Shown piece after piece: positions 1 to 11,193 of a stretch of DNA of 24,209 nucleotides. This DNA is from Silene noctiflora. Taxonomy: Eukaryota > Streptophyta > Magnoliopsida > Caryophyllales > Caryophyllaceae. The notes beneath the pieces are model-generated. The model worked only from the letters and a program-made list of their open reading frames with translations. It was not told the DNA's origin and did not search any database. The stretch is from NCBI GenBank assembly GCA_009801015.1, contig VHZZ01003183.1, positions 83,890 to 108,098 of the forward strand, in the 5' to 3' direction. Both the position numbers and the translations under genes were made by a program. The first letter of the stretch is position 1. Every line of letters starts with the position of its first letter.

Positions 1-337
1 AGAGATGGATAGGCATTGGGTAAAAGATAGAATAAGAAGTTGCAGGCGGTGGAAGGCATCGAACATAATAAAATAGGGAAAATAACACTAAAATGGCTTT
101 GACCGTAAATAATGGTAGAGTCAAAGGGCAGGAGTAGTGTCAAAATATGCCAATCCCCCTATTCTCTTTTTATATAGTAAGATATAAGAAACCCTTCATA
201 ATAAAATTAAAAAGAAAAATATTCATTAGCATAAAATACTACGGAGTATTGTTATTAGCCTTCACATACAAGGTGGCTCATAAGGTTTCAAATTTGTATG
301 CAGAGAACTTTCCAAAGCCTGTATTCGTATGGGTATC
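1..337. other. Gene-free edge of window
   Basis: AT-rich DNA downstream of the minus-strand RING-like gene, so it should contain that gene's 3' UTR. No coding region, RNA gene or clear poly(A) signal for the minus strand was recognised. A short TACGGAGTA-type repeat lies near 238-247 and is one of several scattered through the window. Confidence 0.5.
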
Positions 338-757
338 CTAAGCAACACAAACGTTGGGCAATTGAAAGCGACATTGAGGACAATTATTAGTACGGTCGAG
401 CCATAAGATAATACATGACTTTTTGAAGATATGTTGATAAGGCAAAGCAACTAAATCATCATCATGCCCCGCTTCAAGATCTACTTGTGCATCCACTAAC
501 CCGTTAACTTGGTCTTTAAGACAAATCGAACATGTGAAACCTATTGCATCCAAACTCTGTCCATCTACCTTGTCTAGCTTAAAGTCACACGGCCAAGGGT
601 AGATGGGTTGGGGGTACCGAGCCCCCAACCAAGTGACATGCCATTCAAGATAATCATTACCTTGTCTTTGAGGCAAGTTATGTTGCTCCTTGTAATTACA
701 GATTTGGTACGAGACTTTCTCTATTACAGAATTTTCCTCGCGTATGGTATCCAGCAT
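338..757 (-). CDS. RING-H2-like zinc finger protein with two replaced zinc ligands
   Basis: An uninterrupted 139-residue frame. Its C-terminal third aligns with the RING-H2 domain of plant E3 ubiquitin ligases. It has a CSIC pair, a long acidic spacer, a central segment in the layout of LPCQHIFHKSC, then a CPQC pair followed by RFQLP. In the central segment the third ligand Cys is Tyr (LPYQH) and the second His is Lys (IFKKSC), so only six of the eight metal ligands remain. The family binds two zinc ions in a cross-brace and recruits ubiquitin-conjugating enzymes; this protein probably cannot hold one of them normally. The N-terminal about 75 residues match no family I know, and no signal peptide or membrane segment is evident. 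It appears intronless. It may be a member of an expanded RING family, a diverged paralogue or an early pseudogene with an intact frame. Confidence 0.6.
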   Translation of the reverse strand: MLDTIREENSVIEKVSYQICNYKEQHNLPQRQGNDYLEWHVTWLGARYPQPIYPWPCDFKLDKVDGQSLDAIGFTCSICLKDQVNGLVDAQVDLEAGHDDDLVALPYQHIFKKSCIILWLDRTNNCPQCRFQLPNVCVA

Positions 758-2340
758 ATAAGCGCCTAGTTTACAAATGGCTAATGCCCTATGAGTGAAG
801 CTGGTGACTAACCCCGGACCCGGTTTCTCTTGGTGTAAATAAGTGTCAAGTTGGGTACAAAGATCACCAAAGTTAAGTCCAAAAGAATAGAGTCATAAAC
901 ACGTTGACATAATTATCACCACTTTTATTATTTAATGTGTGATGTGTCCTGAGATTAATACGGCTTGAAACATAAAAAGTGCGACATATAATCTCAATTC
1001 ATATTAAACTACCTATTTTAGTTCTATTTAAGATCAGCGTAGTTTTTTTATGGGAATTCTATCAATTCGAAATGTTTTATTAGCAAGGCGTGTGATAATG
1101 GAAAATCTTAATGTACGGAAGATAATGAAAAGTAACAAAACAATTGGACAATTTGCAAAAAAAAGGTAAAATATAACGTGAGAATTCATTTTGGACAATA
1201 AATTAGATAACAACCGTTTAAGATCCTATTTATACCTCTGCTAAGAACTCTGATATCTTTTTTTTTTTTTTGTCTAACAAAGTGTGTACTTAATCGCGGT
1301 AAAACTAAAAACTCAGACATTATCAACACAAATAATCAACGGCAAACTCAGATCACCATTCACTATGTCGGATGGAACTCACATATGATCTATCCATGGA
1401 AAAAGACAAATGCGTGGGTGATTGAAACTGAAAAGATAATGATTTTTTTATTAAATCAGGTAGTGGTTTTAGAAAAAAAGAGACGAGTTTGTGTAAACCA
1501 TGTTTATTTTAATGGAAGTAAAGGTTTTTTACTTAATCATTCCTTTTATTGGGCCTGAGGTAAATTTGGAGACCTCAATTCAAAATCGATTTATTGAAAA
1601 TGTTTTTGGTGCTCATTTATTGAAAATGTTGATGAGTATCTTATGAATACAATTGGGAGAGATGACCAACAGATACTTGCACTTGACTAATTAGAACGTT
1701 CATGCACCATACAGATGTACGGTCCATACCTAGCAACTTGACTAGACCTTTAAACCACATGGTTCGATAGGACAAATTATTTTGTTAGTACATTCTTTCC
1801 TTTTATTCTTTTTATTTTATCCGTTTTAAATTTTTATAATTCACACAATTTGTGAAAAAAGAAAGTGCCGATCACGACCCACGATAAAATCCTACCAAAA
1901 ACACTCATTGGAGACCCTTTTTTTCTTGCCGCCGACATTTACAGTTTAATTACGTTATCTTTGTCTGCAACTGCCAACTGTACTTAATATCCCTACTTCC
2001 ACGACCAATCATCTCTCTCCTAAAAATCAACCGTCCATGTCAGCAAACCAGATGGTCAACTCTCACCATAACACGCCACGTGTAGATTCCTACACTCCTT
2101 ATCATAGTCGCGTAGCACATGATTAAACTCTTGACCATTCTTACGTCCAAAATTGAATTATTAAATCATTAAAGGGCTAGAATCAAATCATGCATTATTG
2201 TACTGAATCATTATATTCATAGTTTAATTTAATCCCTCCTTTCCCATACTGTTTTCAATCTTTGTCCTAGTTTGGATATTCATTTAATCTTTATAAAGAC
2301 GGTCTTTTTAACTTAGTGAGACACCGTTTCTTAGAATACT
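758..2340. other. Intergenic region between the RING-like gene and NHX
   Basis: About 1.6 kb of AT-rich DNA lying between divergent genes, so it should hold both promoters. No coding stretch with recognisable homology was found. There is a T-run near 1258-1271. The part close to NHX has a G-box/ABRE-like site and a W-box-like site, listed separately. A gag/pol-like or RNA gene was looked for and not seen. Confidence 0.5.
2077..2082. promoter_or_regulatory. G-box / ABRE-like core upstream of NHX
   Basis: A perfect palindromic CACGTG in the context GCCACGTGT, about 320 bp upstream of the NHX start codon. In plants this core is bound by bZIP (ABF/AREB) and bHLH factors and is common in abscisic-acid and salt responsive promoters. 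A GGTCAAC (W-box on the minus strand) lies about 20 bp upstream. Function is inferred from position and motif only; a six-base core can occur by chance. Confidence 0.35.
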
Positions 2341-2348
2341 TGCGATAT

Positions 2349-2358
2349 TATATAAAAA
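2349..2358 (+). promoter_or_regulatory. Candidate TATA box of NHX
   Basis: TATATAAAAA lies about 45-50 bp upstream of the ATG at 2401. If it is used, transcription would begin near 2380 and the 5' UTR would be only about 20 nt, short for a plant gene. A start further upstream, with or without a leader intron, is equally possible because the whole region is AT-rich. Confidence 0.35.
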
Positions 2359-2400
2359 GTTCATTTTTGTATAATTGTTGAATGCTGAGAAGAAGTGAAG

Positions 2401-5400
2401 ATGTTTGAAATACCATTTTCACTGCATGAAAAATCTCCTTTTGATACAGAGACTGTTATATCTATAACTGTGTTTTTCAGTTTAATATGTTTGTGTATCA
2501 TTGTTGGTCATTTGTTGGAGGAAAATCGTTGGGCTAATGAATCCATCACATCCCTTCTTCTGGTAATTTTTGTCTTTCCGTTTGTTTTTTTACTCCTCCC
2601 GTCTCAATCATTTGTTTACCTTTTTTATTCTCGGGTATTTTAATCACAAGTAAACAGATGATTGAAACATAAAGAGTATTAATACCCATTTTGGATTGAT
2701 TGTGTGTTTTTTTTTTTTTTTAAAAAAATAAAAATTGAGTTGTGAATTTATAAGGTGATATGTGTTAGAACCATGGTCTAAAGATTTTGATTTCTTGGAT
2801 TTATAAGGTTGATACAATAGTGAAGTAGTGATTTTTGGTTGAATTGTGTATATATTGCTTATGTTTCACTTTCACACAAATTTTCAGTCATTTGATTATT
2901 TGAATATTGGATGAGATGAGATACAAAAGTGAATTAGTGATGAGTTGCTAAGTTTCCAGTCATTTGTTTACCTTTTATATTCTATGTGAGTGTAATTTAA
3001 TTGAAGTAAACAGATGATTGGAACGGAAGGAGTATAGAGTACATGTTAATCTTGTAGGTGGTGGTCCTCGTGGATATAGAATTGTGGTTTAGTGAATTGT
3101 ATCGTAAAGGGTATGTTTGGATTGGGGAAGAAAGCTACAAATCTGCGTCGGGAAAAGAGGACGAAATCCTTGGACTTGTGAAGTGGACTCTCTCGTATTG
3201 TGGCTTTGTGGGTGTGTCCCTGCCCAATTGCTCATGTGTGGAATTTAACATGGTACGAGAGTCATGGCTACGACCATGATTTGGTCCGCTCAAATGGCCT
3301 TTCTTGTATTGAAGGTAATTATTACATAGTCATTGTGGTAAATGAAAAAGGAAACTAGGAGATAGTAACAACCGCAAATAGAGGAAGATGATGAAGTAGG
3401 GCTATCGAAGAATTGGGATGATTTTCGGATCTCAACCCATTAGCCATGTAATTTTTGAACTTTGTGATGATATAGATTCCATTCGATGATTTCTTAATTA
3501 TGTGAAATACTCCGTAGTAATTAGAGGTGGTCGGTTGGTAAATACACAATAGTTTTTTTTTTCGTTGTAATCAAGGGCAAACAGAACGAGCTTCTTGAAA
3601 CCTAGGTGGTGTGGAATCGGGGGAACGTGTTATGATCTGGCATTAATTATGAACACGATGCTGGTCTGTGTTTGATTCTTTGATAGCAAAAGTTAGAGTA
3701 TTTTGGACTAATTTACTGGTAGAGCCTGATATGGTAGCCAATGAGCTTAGTCGGATTGATTATTTTTGTGAAGAAGATGGTTCATTGATTCATTTGATTT
3801 ATTTCATTACTATTCCAATAATGCTAAACGGATCCTTTATTCCAAATCTACTATCTATGGTTATAATTGGGTTGGTTGATCTTTGATGTATCATAGTTAC
3901 ATTACTGGTAAAGCCACCGTATTCTGAACACATACGCCTATTTCCAAAACCATTCTCTTGGATTTCATTTGTTGTGTGATGTATCGTCGACAGGATTGAC
4001 CAATAGTTTTTTGTGAAGTAAATGCTTCACCAAAGCAACTAATGGAAAGTTAGCGTGTTTGCAACTTTGCATAATGCGTATCTTTGACAGACGTTCAACT
4101 CTATTTCTATTATGGTTTACGACCAACTGTAATGCTATTATGTAGGGTTTGGTGGCTGGAGGAGTTGTATTATGGATAAAGAAAGGCGAGGGTTCACGCA
4201 TACTTGTGTTTAACGAAGAGCTCTTCTTTATTTACCTGCTGCCACCAATCATTTTCAATGCAGGGTAAGCCTGCTATATCAGATTTGCATACAAAATGGC
4301 ATGAAAGTGGCTGTTTTTTCCTACAGAGGATATGCCTAGATCAGTAGATTGTCAAATATTTCAGGTGATGCGTAATATTTATGATGGTGATTAATTAGGA
4401 GTTTTGGACATTGGTAGGTTCCAGGTCAAGAAAAAACAGTTTTTCAAGAACTTCTCGATCATTTTGATGTTTGGAGTGCTGGGCACAATAATATCATTTT
4501 GCCTTGTATCATCAGGTAAGACCATTGTGTTTTTTTTGTCATCGTGTCAGCATTTCAACTTTTCAAGTAAAATAGTGGCACCTAAACTAAAGGCGTGAAA
4601 CTTCTTCTCCGTAGCATTTCACTCAGCAATCTTAGAATGTGTAATTCTGTAACAAGGTGAAAAGCATGTTTACTTGATAAGCATGTTTTCAGCTATGATG
4701 GTTGACCTGTCCTTCGTAAACATCCTGCTTATTAAAATAACATTTTGAATGATATTCGATATGTACTTCTATTTCATTCCGGGTTATCCGGACATAACAT
4801 TATATATTGTATGAAGCAAGGGTAAAATTGTGTACATCTGACCCATTTGCCCCTTTAGTTGCCCTAGGTAAGAGCGTTTAAGTTACAGGGGTAGTGCTGT
4901 CGATGTGACGGTAATTTTGTATTAAAATCTATCTGTACCACTGAGGCTGGACCTCTGATGTTTGCTTCATAAATAATTCATGAAGGGTGCTTTATTAATC
5001 CTTTGAAGCGCTGGATTAAGAAATTTTGGCATTGCAGTGACGTTTTTGCTTGGAATTTTCAGGTGTATTATTTCTGTTCAAGAAGATTGGTCTGACTCAG
5101 CTTAATATTAACGACTTTCTGGGTAATTTATCATGAAAAGTTTTTCAAAGGGTATTTTTATTTTCTCCATTTGCCCATGTGTAGTCTTACATCGATTGTC
5201 TTATCTGCAGCCATGGGTGCTATATTGTCGGCCACAGATTCTGTCTGTACCTTGCAGGTATACTTATTAACAAAAGAAAAAACTTACAGCTATTGGTAGT
5301 TCGACTTTGCCCCACTAATTTTATGATATCTCTTGTTATGGATAGGTCCTAAATCAGGATGAAACACCATTTCTGTACAGTGTAGTTTTTGGAGAGGGAG

Positions 5401-8400
5401 TAGTAAATGATGCAACCTCCATCGTGCTTTTCAATGCAGTTCAAGCACTTGATTTGAGCAGTCTAGGAACCATGACTGCCTTAGCATTGTTGGGGACCTT
5501 TCTTTACCTGTTCATTACCAGCACAGTTCTTGGAGTATTGGTAAACTTTCGTAGACTTTCTTTTACTTCAAACTAGAGTCGAATGCTACCTGGCCCTTTC
5601 AAAAGGAATGTGTTTTTTTTTTTGGGTAAAGGGGGCAGCAAAGGCAATTTGGTGCTGATGTGTGGAACCAGGTTATTTGTAACCACGCTCAGTGACTTTA
5701 CTACAAAGCTAAGGACATTTGCGATGATGGATTGTGTTCGGCAGTCGGCTAAGTATTAGGGATAATGGGTGTTCCTTGTATTTTGTATGGTGGGATGGAA
5801 CTTTACTTATCAATGCTTTGGAAATGTTTGAAACCCCTTTTGTTTCCTATATCGAAGGTTTTCTTTCACTATGATAAATGTGCTGTTGTTGCATTATTTG
5901 CTGCTGAATTTTTCTGATTTTCCTTTTAAGTCTGAAGTCTTCTAATGTAATCATGGTCTAATCTGCAATCGAACATTACAGGTTGGTCTCTTGAGCGCAT
6001 ATCTCATAAAGAAGTTATATATTGGAAGGTGAACAAATTTCCATAAATTTATCTCCCATTTGATTTTCTGCTTCTTGTACCCATTTTCATTAACTGCTTT
6101 AAATTGACCGTATCTACACGTACTGTACTTATTCAAAATTAACTCTAATGCGCAAAAAATTTCCTTGACCATGCCCATCTTTTTGTTTTTGGATGTAAAA
6201 GTTTTGAATAACATTTGTCTCTGTAGAGTCTTATCAAACAGATAATCACACACATACACATTAAAATACAGGTGATCCATTTATATTTACTGACGTCTTT
6301 CTTTATTTTTTCGCCAGACATTCAACTGATCGTGAAATTGCACTTATGATGCTCATGGCTTATTTGTCGTACATGATAGCTGAGGTATGAACTTCAACGG
6401 TTAACAAATCAACAGCTTGATTACATATCATCAATCTGATAGTAGAAAAAATGCAGTGTGTCAATTTTTTTTCTGTACTTGGGAATGAGATTTGTTATTA
6501 GTAGATACCAATTATTTGCCGTTCAGGACGGAAGAATTATTCACTTGCTTTCGCTGACTATACATTTGGCCACAAATGTATCCATATTGATTGACTGATT
6601 GAAGCTGTTCAATGTTTCAGCTTCATTGTGTTCGTCCAAGAACTATATTTCAGGAAAATTAGAGAATGTTAGTGAAGGACCATTACCATTGACCTGTAAA
6701 TTGGCTTCATGTATCTGACTTAGGCTTTCACCACATGAACTGTACTTGTATACTGGTTAGATGCTCTTAATTAGAAGACGCCTCAGAAAATTTACTGCCT
6801 GAATATATGTTTGCTGTATGACTTGTATCGATAGTGCATTAGCAGGGATGAAACACAGACAGTGGGATATTTGTATAGCTTCTTTATTAAATGTTAGGAT
6901 CTTGACATATTATGAGATGGATCATGGATATAGCCTGGAAATTTACTGCCTGAATATATGTTTGCTGTATGTCTTGTATCGATAGTGCATTAGCGGGGAT
7001 GAAACACAGACAGTGGGATATTTGTATAGCTTCTTTATTAAATGTTAGGATCTTGACATATTATGAGATGGATCATGGATATAGCCTGAAAAGGAAGTAC
7101 TACTGATGATATTAGTCCATCTTAGTACACCTAATTCCCGGTCATATGTTAAAACATTTCTACTTCATTTTTTTATCATCTGCATTAATCATGATAAATT
7201 GCTGTTGAATTTGTATCTGCAAACTTTATTTACTCAAAAACTTAAGCTGATTGGTTGCTTTCTCCTCGCAGCTTATGAGTCTTAGTGGCATTTTGACCGT
7301 ATTCTTCTGTGGGGTTGTCATGTCACATTACACATGGCACAATGTATCCGAGAGCTCAAGGATAACTGCCAAGTAAGAACTTTGTCCTTTTCGTACCAAT
7401 CTTCGTTGTACTTAAGTTTCAAGTTGTAATCCCATCTCCATAATGTTTGGTGGTTTTGTGATTGCTTTGGCGTCTCCCTGGATGGAATTTGGTGGTAGTA
7501 TTTACTAAACTTTCACTTCACTTGTATGCACTCCCCAATCCGCATTTCTGGACACTGTGATTTGACAAATTAGATACGAGTATATCCTAAAGAAGAGACA
7601 TTTATATAAGTTATTACGAGTAATTTTATATTATAAGAAATCAATGCAAGGAGGCTCATCTAAAAGCCTGTTGTTTCTGAAGCAATTTAGATGATGGTAC
7701 TTGGATGGCTCTTTTAATCCGTGTTCTTGCAGGCATGCTTTTGCTACAATGTCATTTATTGCAGAAACTTTCATATTTTTGTACGTGGGTATGGATACAC
7801 TCGACATTGACAAATGGAAGGAGAGCAATGCAAGGTTTGTTTACTCTTATCCATGTTCATCTGATTTTCTTGCAGTATAAAAATTTTTAGTCGACATTAT
7901 TTAGACAGAAGAACCTACAGGCTACAGATTAAAAAGGAAAGATCCTAAAGATTAAAGTAACGGGATGTTGTCTGATACTCCCTCTCATTCAACAGATTCT
8001 TTATGTTTCATTAAAATATCCCTCACAAAAAAATTAAAACGTAAAGAACCTGCTGAAAGGGAGGGAGTATCTACTTTAATTCTCTTCGACATACGGTCGC
8101 AACTTGAATAAAACTACGAAGTTTGGAAAACTCTGCCCTGTTCTTTCTGGAATTTGAAAATTGCATTGAGAATTTCATAGAATGACGATTGCTTCACAGT
8201 AAAAGAAGTTAGAAGCGCATTCACTTTATGGGGTCATTTTGTTTTGCTCCGTTATAATACCGAGCCCTGGACTGGTGGAACTGATCCAACCAGCTCGTGT
8301 TACAGAATACTAATACCCTAGATGAAAAACAATGCTTCTGTTCAAAGCCAATGGACTAATATAGTGAAACTCTTAAATCCAGTGCTGGAACTTTCCTAGC

Positions 8401-9594
8401 TGTCAGTTCCTCAATGCTGGCTTTGGTTTTGGTTGGGCGAGCGGCATTTGTATTCCCACTTGCGACTGTATATAGCTGGATTAAGAAAAGGGAAGAACAT
8501 AAAATTGAATTCCGACAACAGGTAATCTTGAACTTTTCTGTCCAAATTACGACCTTTGATTAAACAAACTGCCCTGCTTGTTTTTAACTGTTAAATACTT
8601 CAGGGTATAATATGGTGGGCAGGGCTAATGAGAGGCGCAGTTACTGTCGCTTTATCCTATAATGCGGTAAATACTAAATTAATATTCTCTCACTTTTGAT
8701 GAAAAAGTCAATTTGTTGTCTCACTCTCTCCCTCCATCACTGAAATTTCGCCTATTGCAGTTTTCATCAGGTGCTGGAGAGACTGTATCGAGCGAAAGAT
8801 CACTAATGATCACCTGTACAATCATTGTTGTTTTGTTCAGCACTCTGGTTAGTAATTCATATAGTTTCTCTTTCTACTGAGATTTCTGAGTTGGTCTTTG
8901 TTCAGCATTATCAAACACTATATCTTTACTGTAGATATGTATCGGTTACTCGGTTAGTACTTGATTAATTGACCCAACCTTTACTAGACGTCTAGCCTAC
9001 ATGGCTTAGAATGATTAAAAAACAAGATGTGATAAATGCACCCTTAGTTGTGCCACTGTGTCATAAAACTCATAATAACTACGATCCTCGATATCCTTTA
9101 TCCATCGTTAAGTGTAAGTCAACTAATTCTACTGTGAGACTGTCTCATAGTATGAGACCTCGTAGTTTCGTACATGACTGAAACATTTGTTACTGGACTT
9201 GCAGAGTTGCTCTCTGTCTCCAGTTGGTATATTTACGTAAATCATTTGTTTGTTCCAAGAACAGGTGTTCGGTACAGCCACAAAACCTTTAATAAAGGCG
9301 ATAATGGGAGGTCCAGTACGTGCATTTTCAGATGCAACCGATATTCCGAGCCTTGAATACTTGAACATCCCTTTCCTTGAAAATGGGGGACCCAACGAGA
9401 ATGACAATGATGACGACCCTGAGCATCAACGAAGGGCCATTAGTTTGATCGTGAAATATCCAACATCAGCTGCACATCATATTTGGAGGAAGTTTGATGA
9501 CAAGTTTATGAGACCTGTTTTTGGTGGCCGAGGGTTTGTGCCCTATGAACCGGCCTCACCAACAGGTGCTGCTGATCCAAGTCATGAGCTTTAG
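2401..9594 (+). CDS. NHX: NHX-type Na+(K+)/H+ antiporter, 14 exons, 538 aa
   Basis: Exons: 2401-2562, 4146-4264, 4418-4515, 5063-5122, 5211-5257, 5346-5540, 5982-6028, 6318-6384, 7272-7372, 7733-7834, 8383-8521, 8604-8666, 8761-8847, 9265-9594. All introns are GT-AG and phases agree; the spliced frame is 1617 nt. The product exchanges cytosolic Na+ or K+ for protons, and this class usually resides in the tonoplast. Visible marks: GHLLEENRW near residue 38, the amiloride-binding motif LFFIYLLPPI at 80-89, ATDSVC at 154-159, the FGEGVVND block at 177-184 with the paired N183/D184, GRHSTDRE at 242-249, SGILTVFFCG near 269-278, LMRGA at 387-391, and a hydrophilic C-terminal tail of about 100 residues ending with WRKFDDKFMRPVFGGRGF. 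Length and motifs fit the vacuolar class (NHX1-4) rather than endosomal NHX5/6 or plasma-membrane SOS1. The LMRGA segment continues VTVALSYN where most class members have VSMALAYN. The start at 2401 is the first in-frame ATG. Confidence 0.93.
2591..2678. mobile_element. Stowaway-like MITE in NHX intron 1 (family A)
   Basis: An 84-bp element bounded by TA dinucleotides. The left end CTCCTCCCGTCTCAATCATT and the right end (…AGATGATTGAAACATAAAGAG) form imperfect terminal inverted repeats with the TTTGTTTACC core typical of Tc1/mariner-derived Stowaway MITEs. It is too short to encode transposase. Confidence 0.75.
2949..3034. mobile_element. Stowaway-like MITE in NHX intron 1 (family A), degraded left end
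   Basis: Same core as the element 270 bp upstream: CATTTGTTTACC on the left, and GTAAACAGATGATTGGAACG followed by GAAGGAGTA on the right. The outer left inverted repeat has decayed. Two members of one family in a single intron suggest separate insertions or a local duplication. Confidence 0.65.
6788..7088. repeat. 151-bp tandem duplication in NHX intron 8
   Basis: Two head-to-tail copies, 6788-6938 and 6939-7088, offset by exactly 151 bp. By eye they differ at two positions (GTATGACTT versus GTATGTCTT; TAGCAGGG versus TAGCGGGG), so the duplication is recent. It lies entirely in the intron and leaves the splice sites untouched. Confidence 0.93.
7976..8069. mobile_element. Stowaway-like MITE in NHX intron 10
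   Basis: A 90-bp element between two TA dinucleotides. The left end CTCCCTCTCATTCAACAGAT and the right end (…AACCTGCTGAAAGGGAGGGAG) are imperfect inverted repeats, with TTCTTTATG and GTAAAGAA inside. Its internal sequence differs from the family A elements of intron 1. Confidence 0.75.
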
Positions 9595-11193
9595 ATCTCA
9601 TTCTGTTTCATTCATTCATATATTTATGCACAGCTTATATTTTCATTTTAAAAGTTTTTGTAAATGAATTTTATGCAAAGAAATTTGTGGGTTTTGTTTG
9701 TACATCATTAAAGTTGAGATCAAACTCTACTAGACGGCTTGGTACATTGATCAAGAATCCGGAAAGAGAGCAATTGGTTGAAATAAGAAAGAAAATCACG
9801 GGTTTTGTGGAGCTTAATTCATCTCAAGTCTCAAAATCATATTATCCATGACTGTATCATCTGTATCACACAAATTGCATGCATACTATCCTTACGTTTA
9901 TCAGTCGAAAGACAAGGCCTTGAAAAACAGGAGTTATACTAGGGTGTTGCACTGGTTCAGTGGTTCTTTGTGTATTATAACCAGAATGAGGTCGGGTTAA
10001 TTATCTATTGAGCTAATGAGATCTCATCTTGCGACATTTTTCGTTGAAGAGGAAATGAAGAGTAATTGAGAGGTGGAAAGCGGAAAGGGTACAGTCTTCA
10101 ATCTTATCGGAGGTATCTATCGGTAAATTATCTATGTATTTATTCATTAATGTGGTAGGATTCTTATTTTAGGGAGAAGATGGAGATGAAAAATGAAATG
10201 AACTAAGATAAGGCCGGACAGTCTCTTCTTCCTGCAGACGTGACCCAGAATATGGAATTCCTCAATACCTACTTTACAGGTAGGTAATCTTTGCCCTCTA
10301 TTACGACATTGTCTAGCAGACCCGAACATCTTTGGCCTTCATTGTTCATGTCGACTACCGATCCTGTGTTTGACAACTAATTGTTCATGACATAAGAGTG
10401 CTCGAGAATTTCATGCTTCATCCTCGAGATATTGGTGTCTTATGTCCGTCTTCATTTTTCTTATTCTCAAGTGTTGCGGGTTTTCTTTGATTCCCATGTA
10501 CAAAAGCAGAGAAAATTTGGGTTGCTGCCCAACAGTTCTGCAAGACTAATGAGTCTAATTATGCGAGTAATATCACTATTACTTTGACGTGAGACGGTTT
10601 CATGGACTACGGGAACAGGCATAAGTTCAGTCTTCTTTTTTCCCGTCCAAACTATATAACTTCATGGACCATTCTTCCCAATTTCTGCATACACTCAAGG
10701 TGGAAATTTTACCATTAATCACGGAGTCCATTTCTTACAATTTGTGGTTATGTAACAGTACTAAGCTTTACAAATGAACTCTTATGTATGTAAGTATGAA
10801 TTGTCATTGGGTCTGAAATTTTCGACAAATACAAGTATAACTCTACGTCTGTATGTGGTTCAAATCCCCTTAATGCGTAGTAGGCGAGACCATATGAAAT
10901 ACAAGGGTAATGTTGTATCCAAGCTGAAAATAAAGTTTGTTTCAATGTTCCAAGTTTAGTACACAAGAAATTATGGGCAAGAAAAAGACCTACAAAATGT
11001 CTCTTTTGAGGTAAAACACTTGCGTCTTGCCTTTCTTTTAGGCACTATTTCTTTCACCCAAGATAAGAATATCTGTATACCTTCACTTGCACTCCACTTC
11101 ATAGTAACTTGTTATGAATGCCTTTGTTCCCACATAAACTCATCTTTCCACTTTGTAATAATCATCGATACATTTCATTCGACACACAACGAA
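9595..11193. other. Intergenic region after NHX
   Basis: It holds the NHX 3' UTR, the extent of which is unclear because no AATAAA was found close to the stop, and the promoter of the small gene at 11194. No further coding region with recognisable homology was seen. A GTGAGACGGTTTCATGG motif at 10589-10605 belongs to a set of similar short repeats in this window. Confidence 0.5.

Noticed and set aside
2395..2400. GTG as an earlier start for NHX
   Set aside because: Nuclear plant genes start at ATG; the first in-frame ATG with a good fit is at 2401.
3058..3279. 73-codon open frame inside NHX intron 1
   Set aside because: It begins in non-conserved intron sequence, shows no family motif, and no splice signals place it in the antiporter.
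3668..3886. 72-codon open frame inside NHX intron 1
   Set aside because: No recognisable domain, AT-rich composition like the surrounding intron, and just upstream of the real exon 2.
5951..6280. 109-codon minus-strand frame across NHX exon 7
   Set aside because: Antisense to a conserved exon and its intron; no homology.
9941..10000. tRNA-like A-box (TGGTTCAGTGGTTCT) after NHX
   Set aside because: No B-box at the right distance, no cloverleaf, no tail or target-site duplication, so neither a tRNA nor a SINE can be supported.
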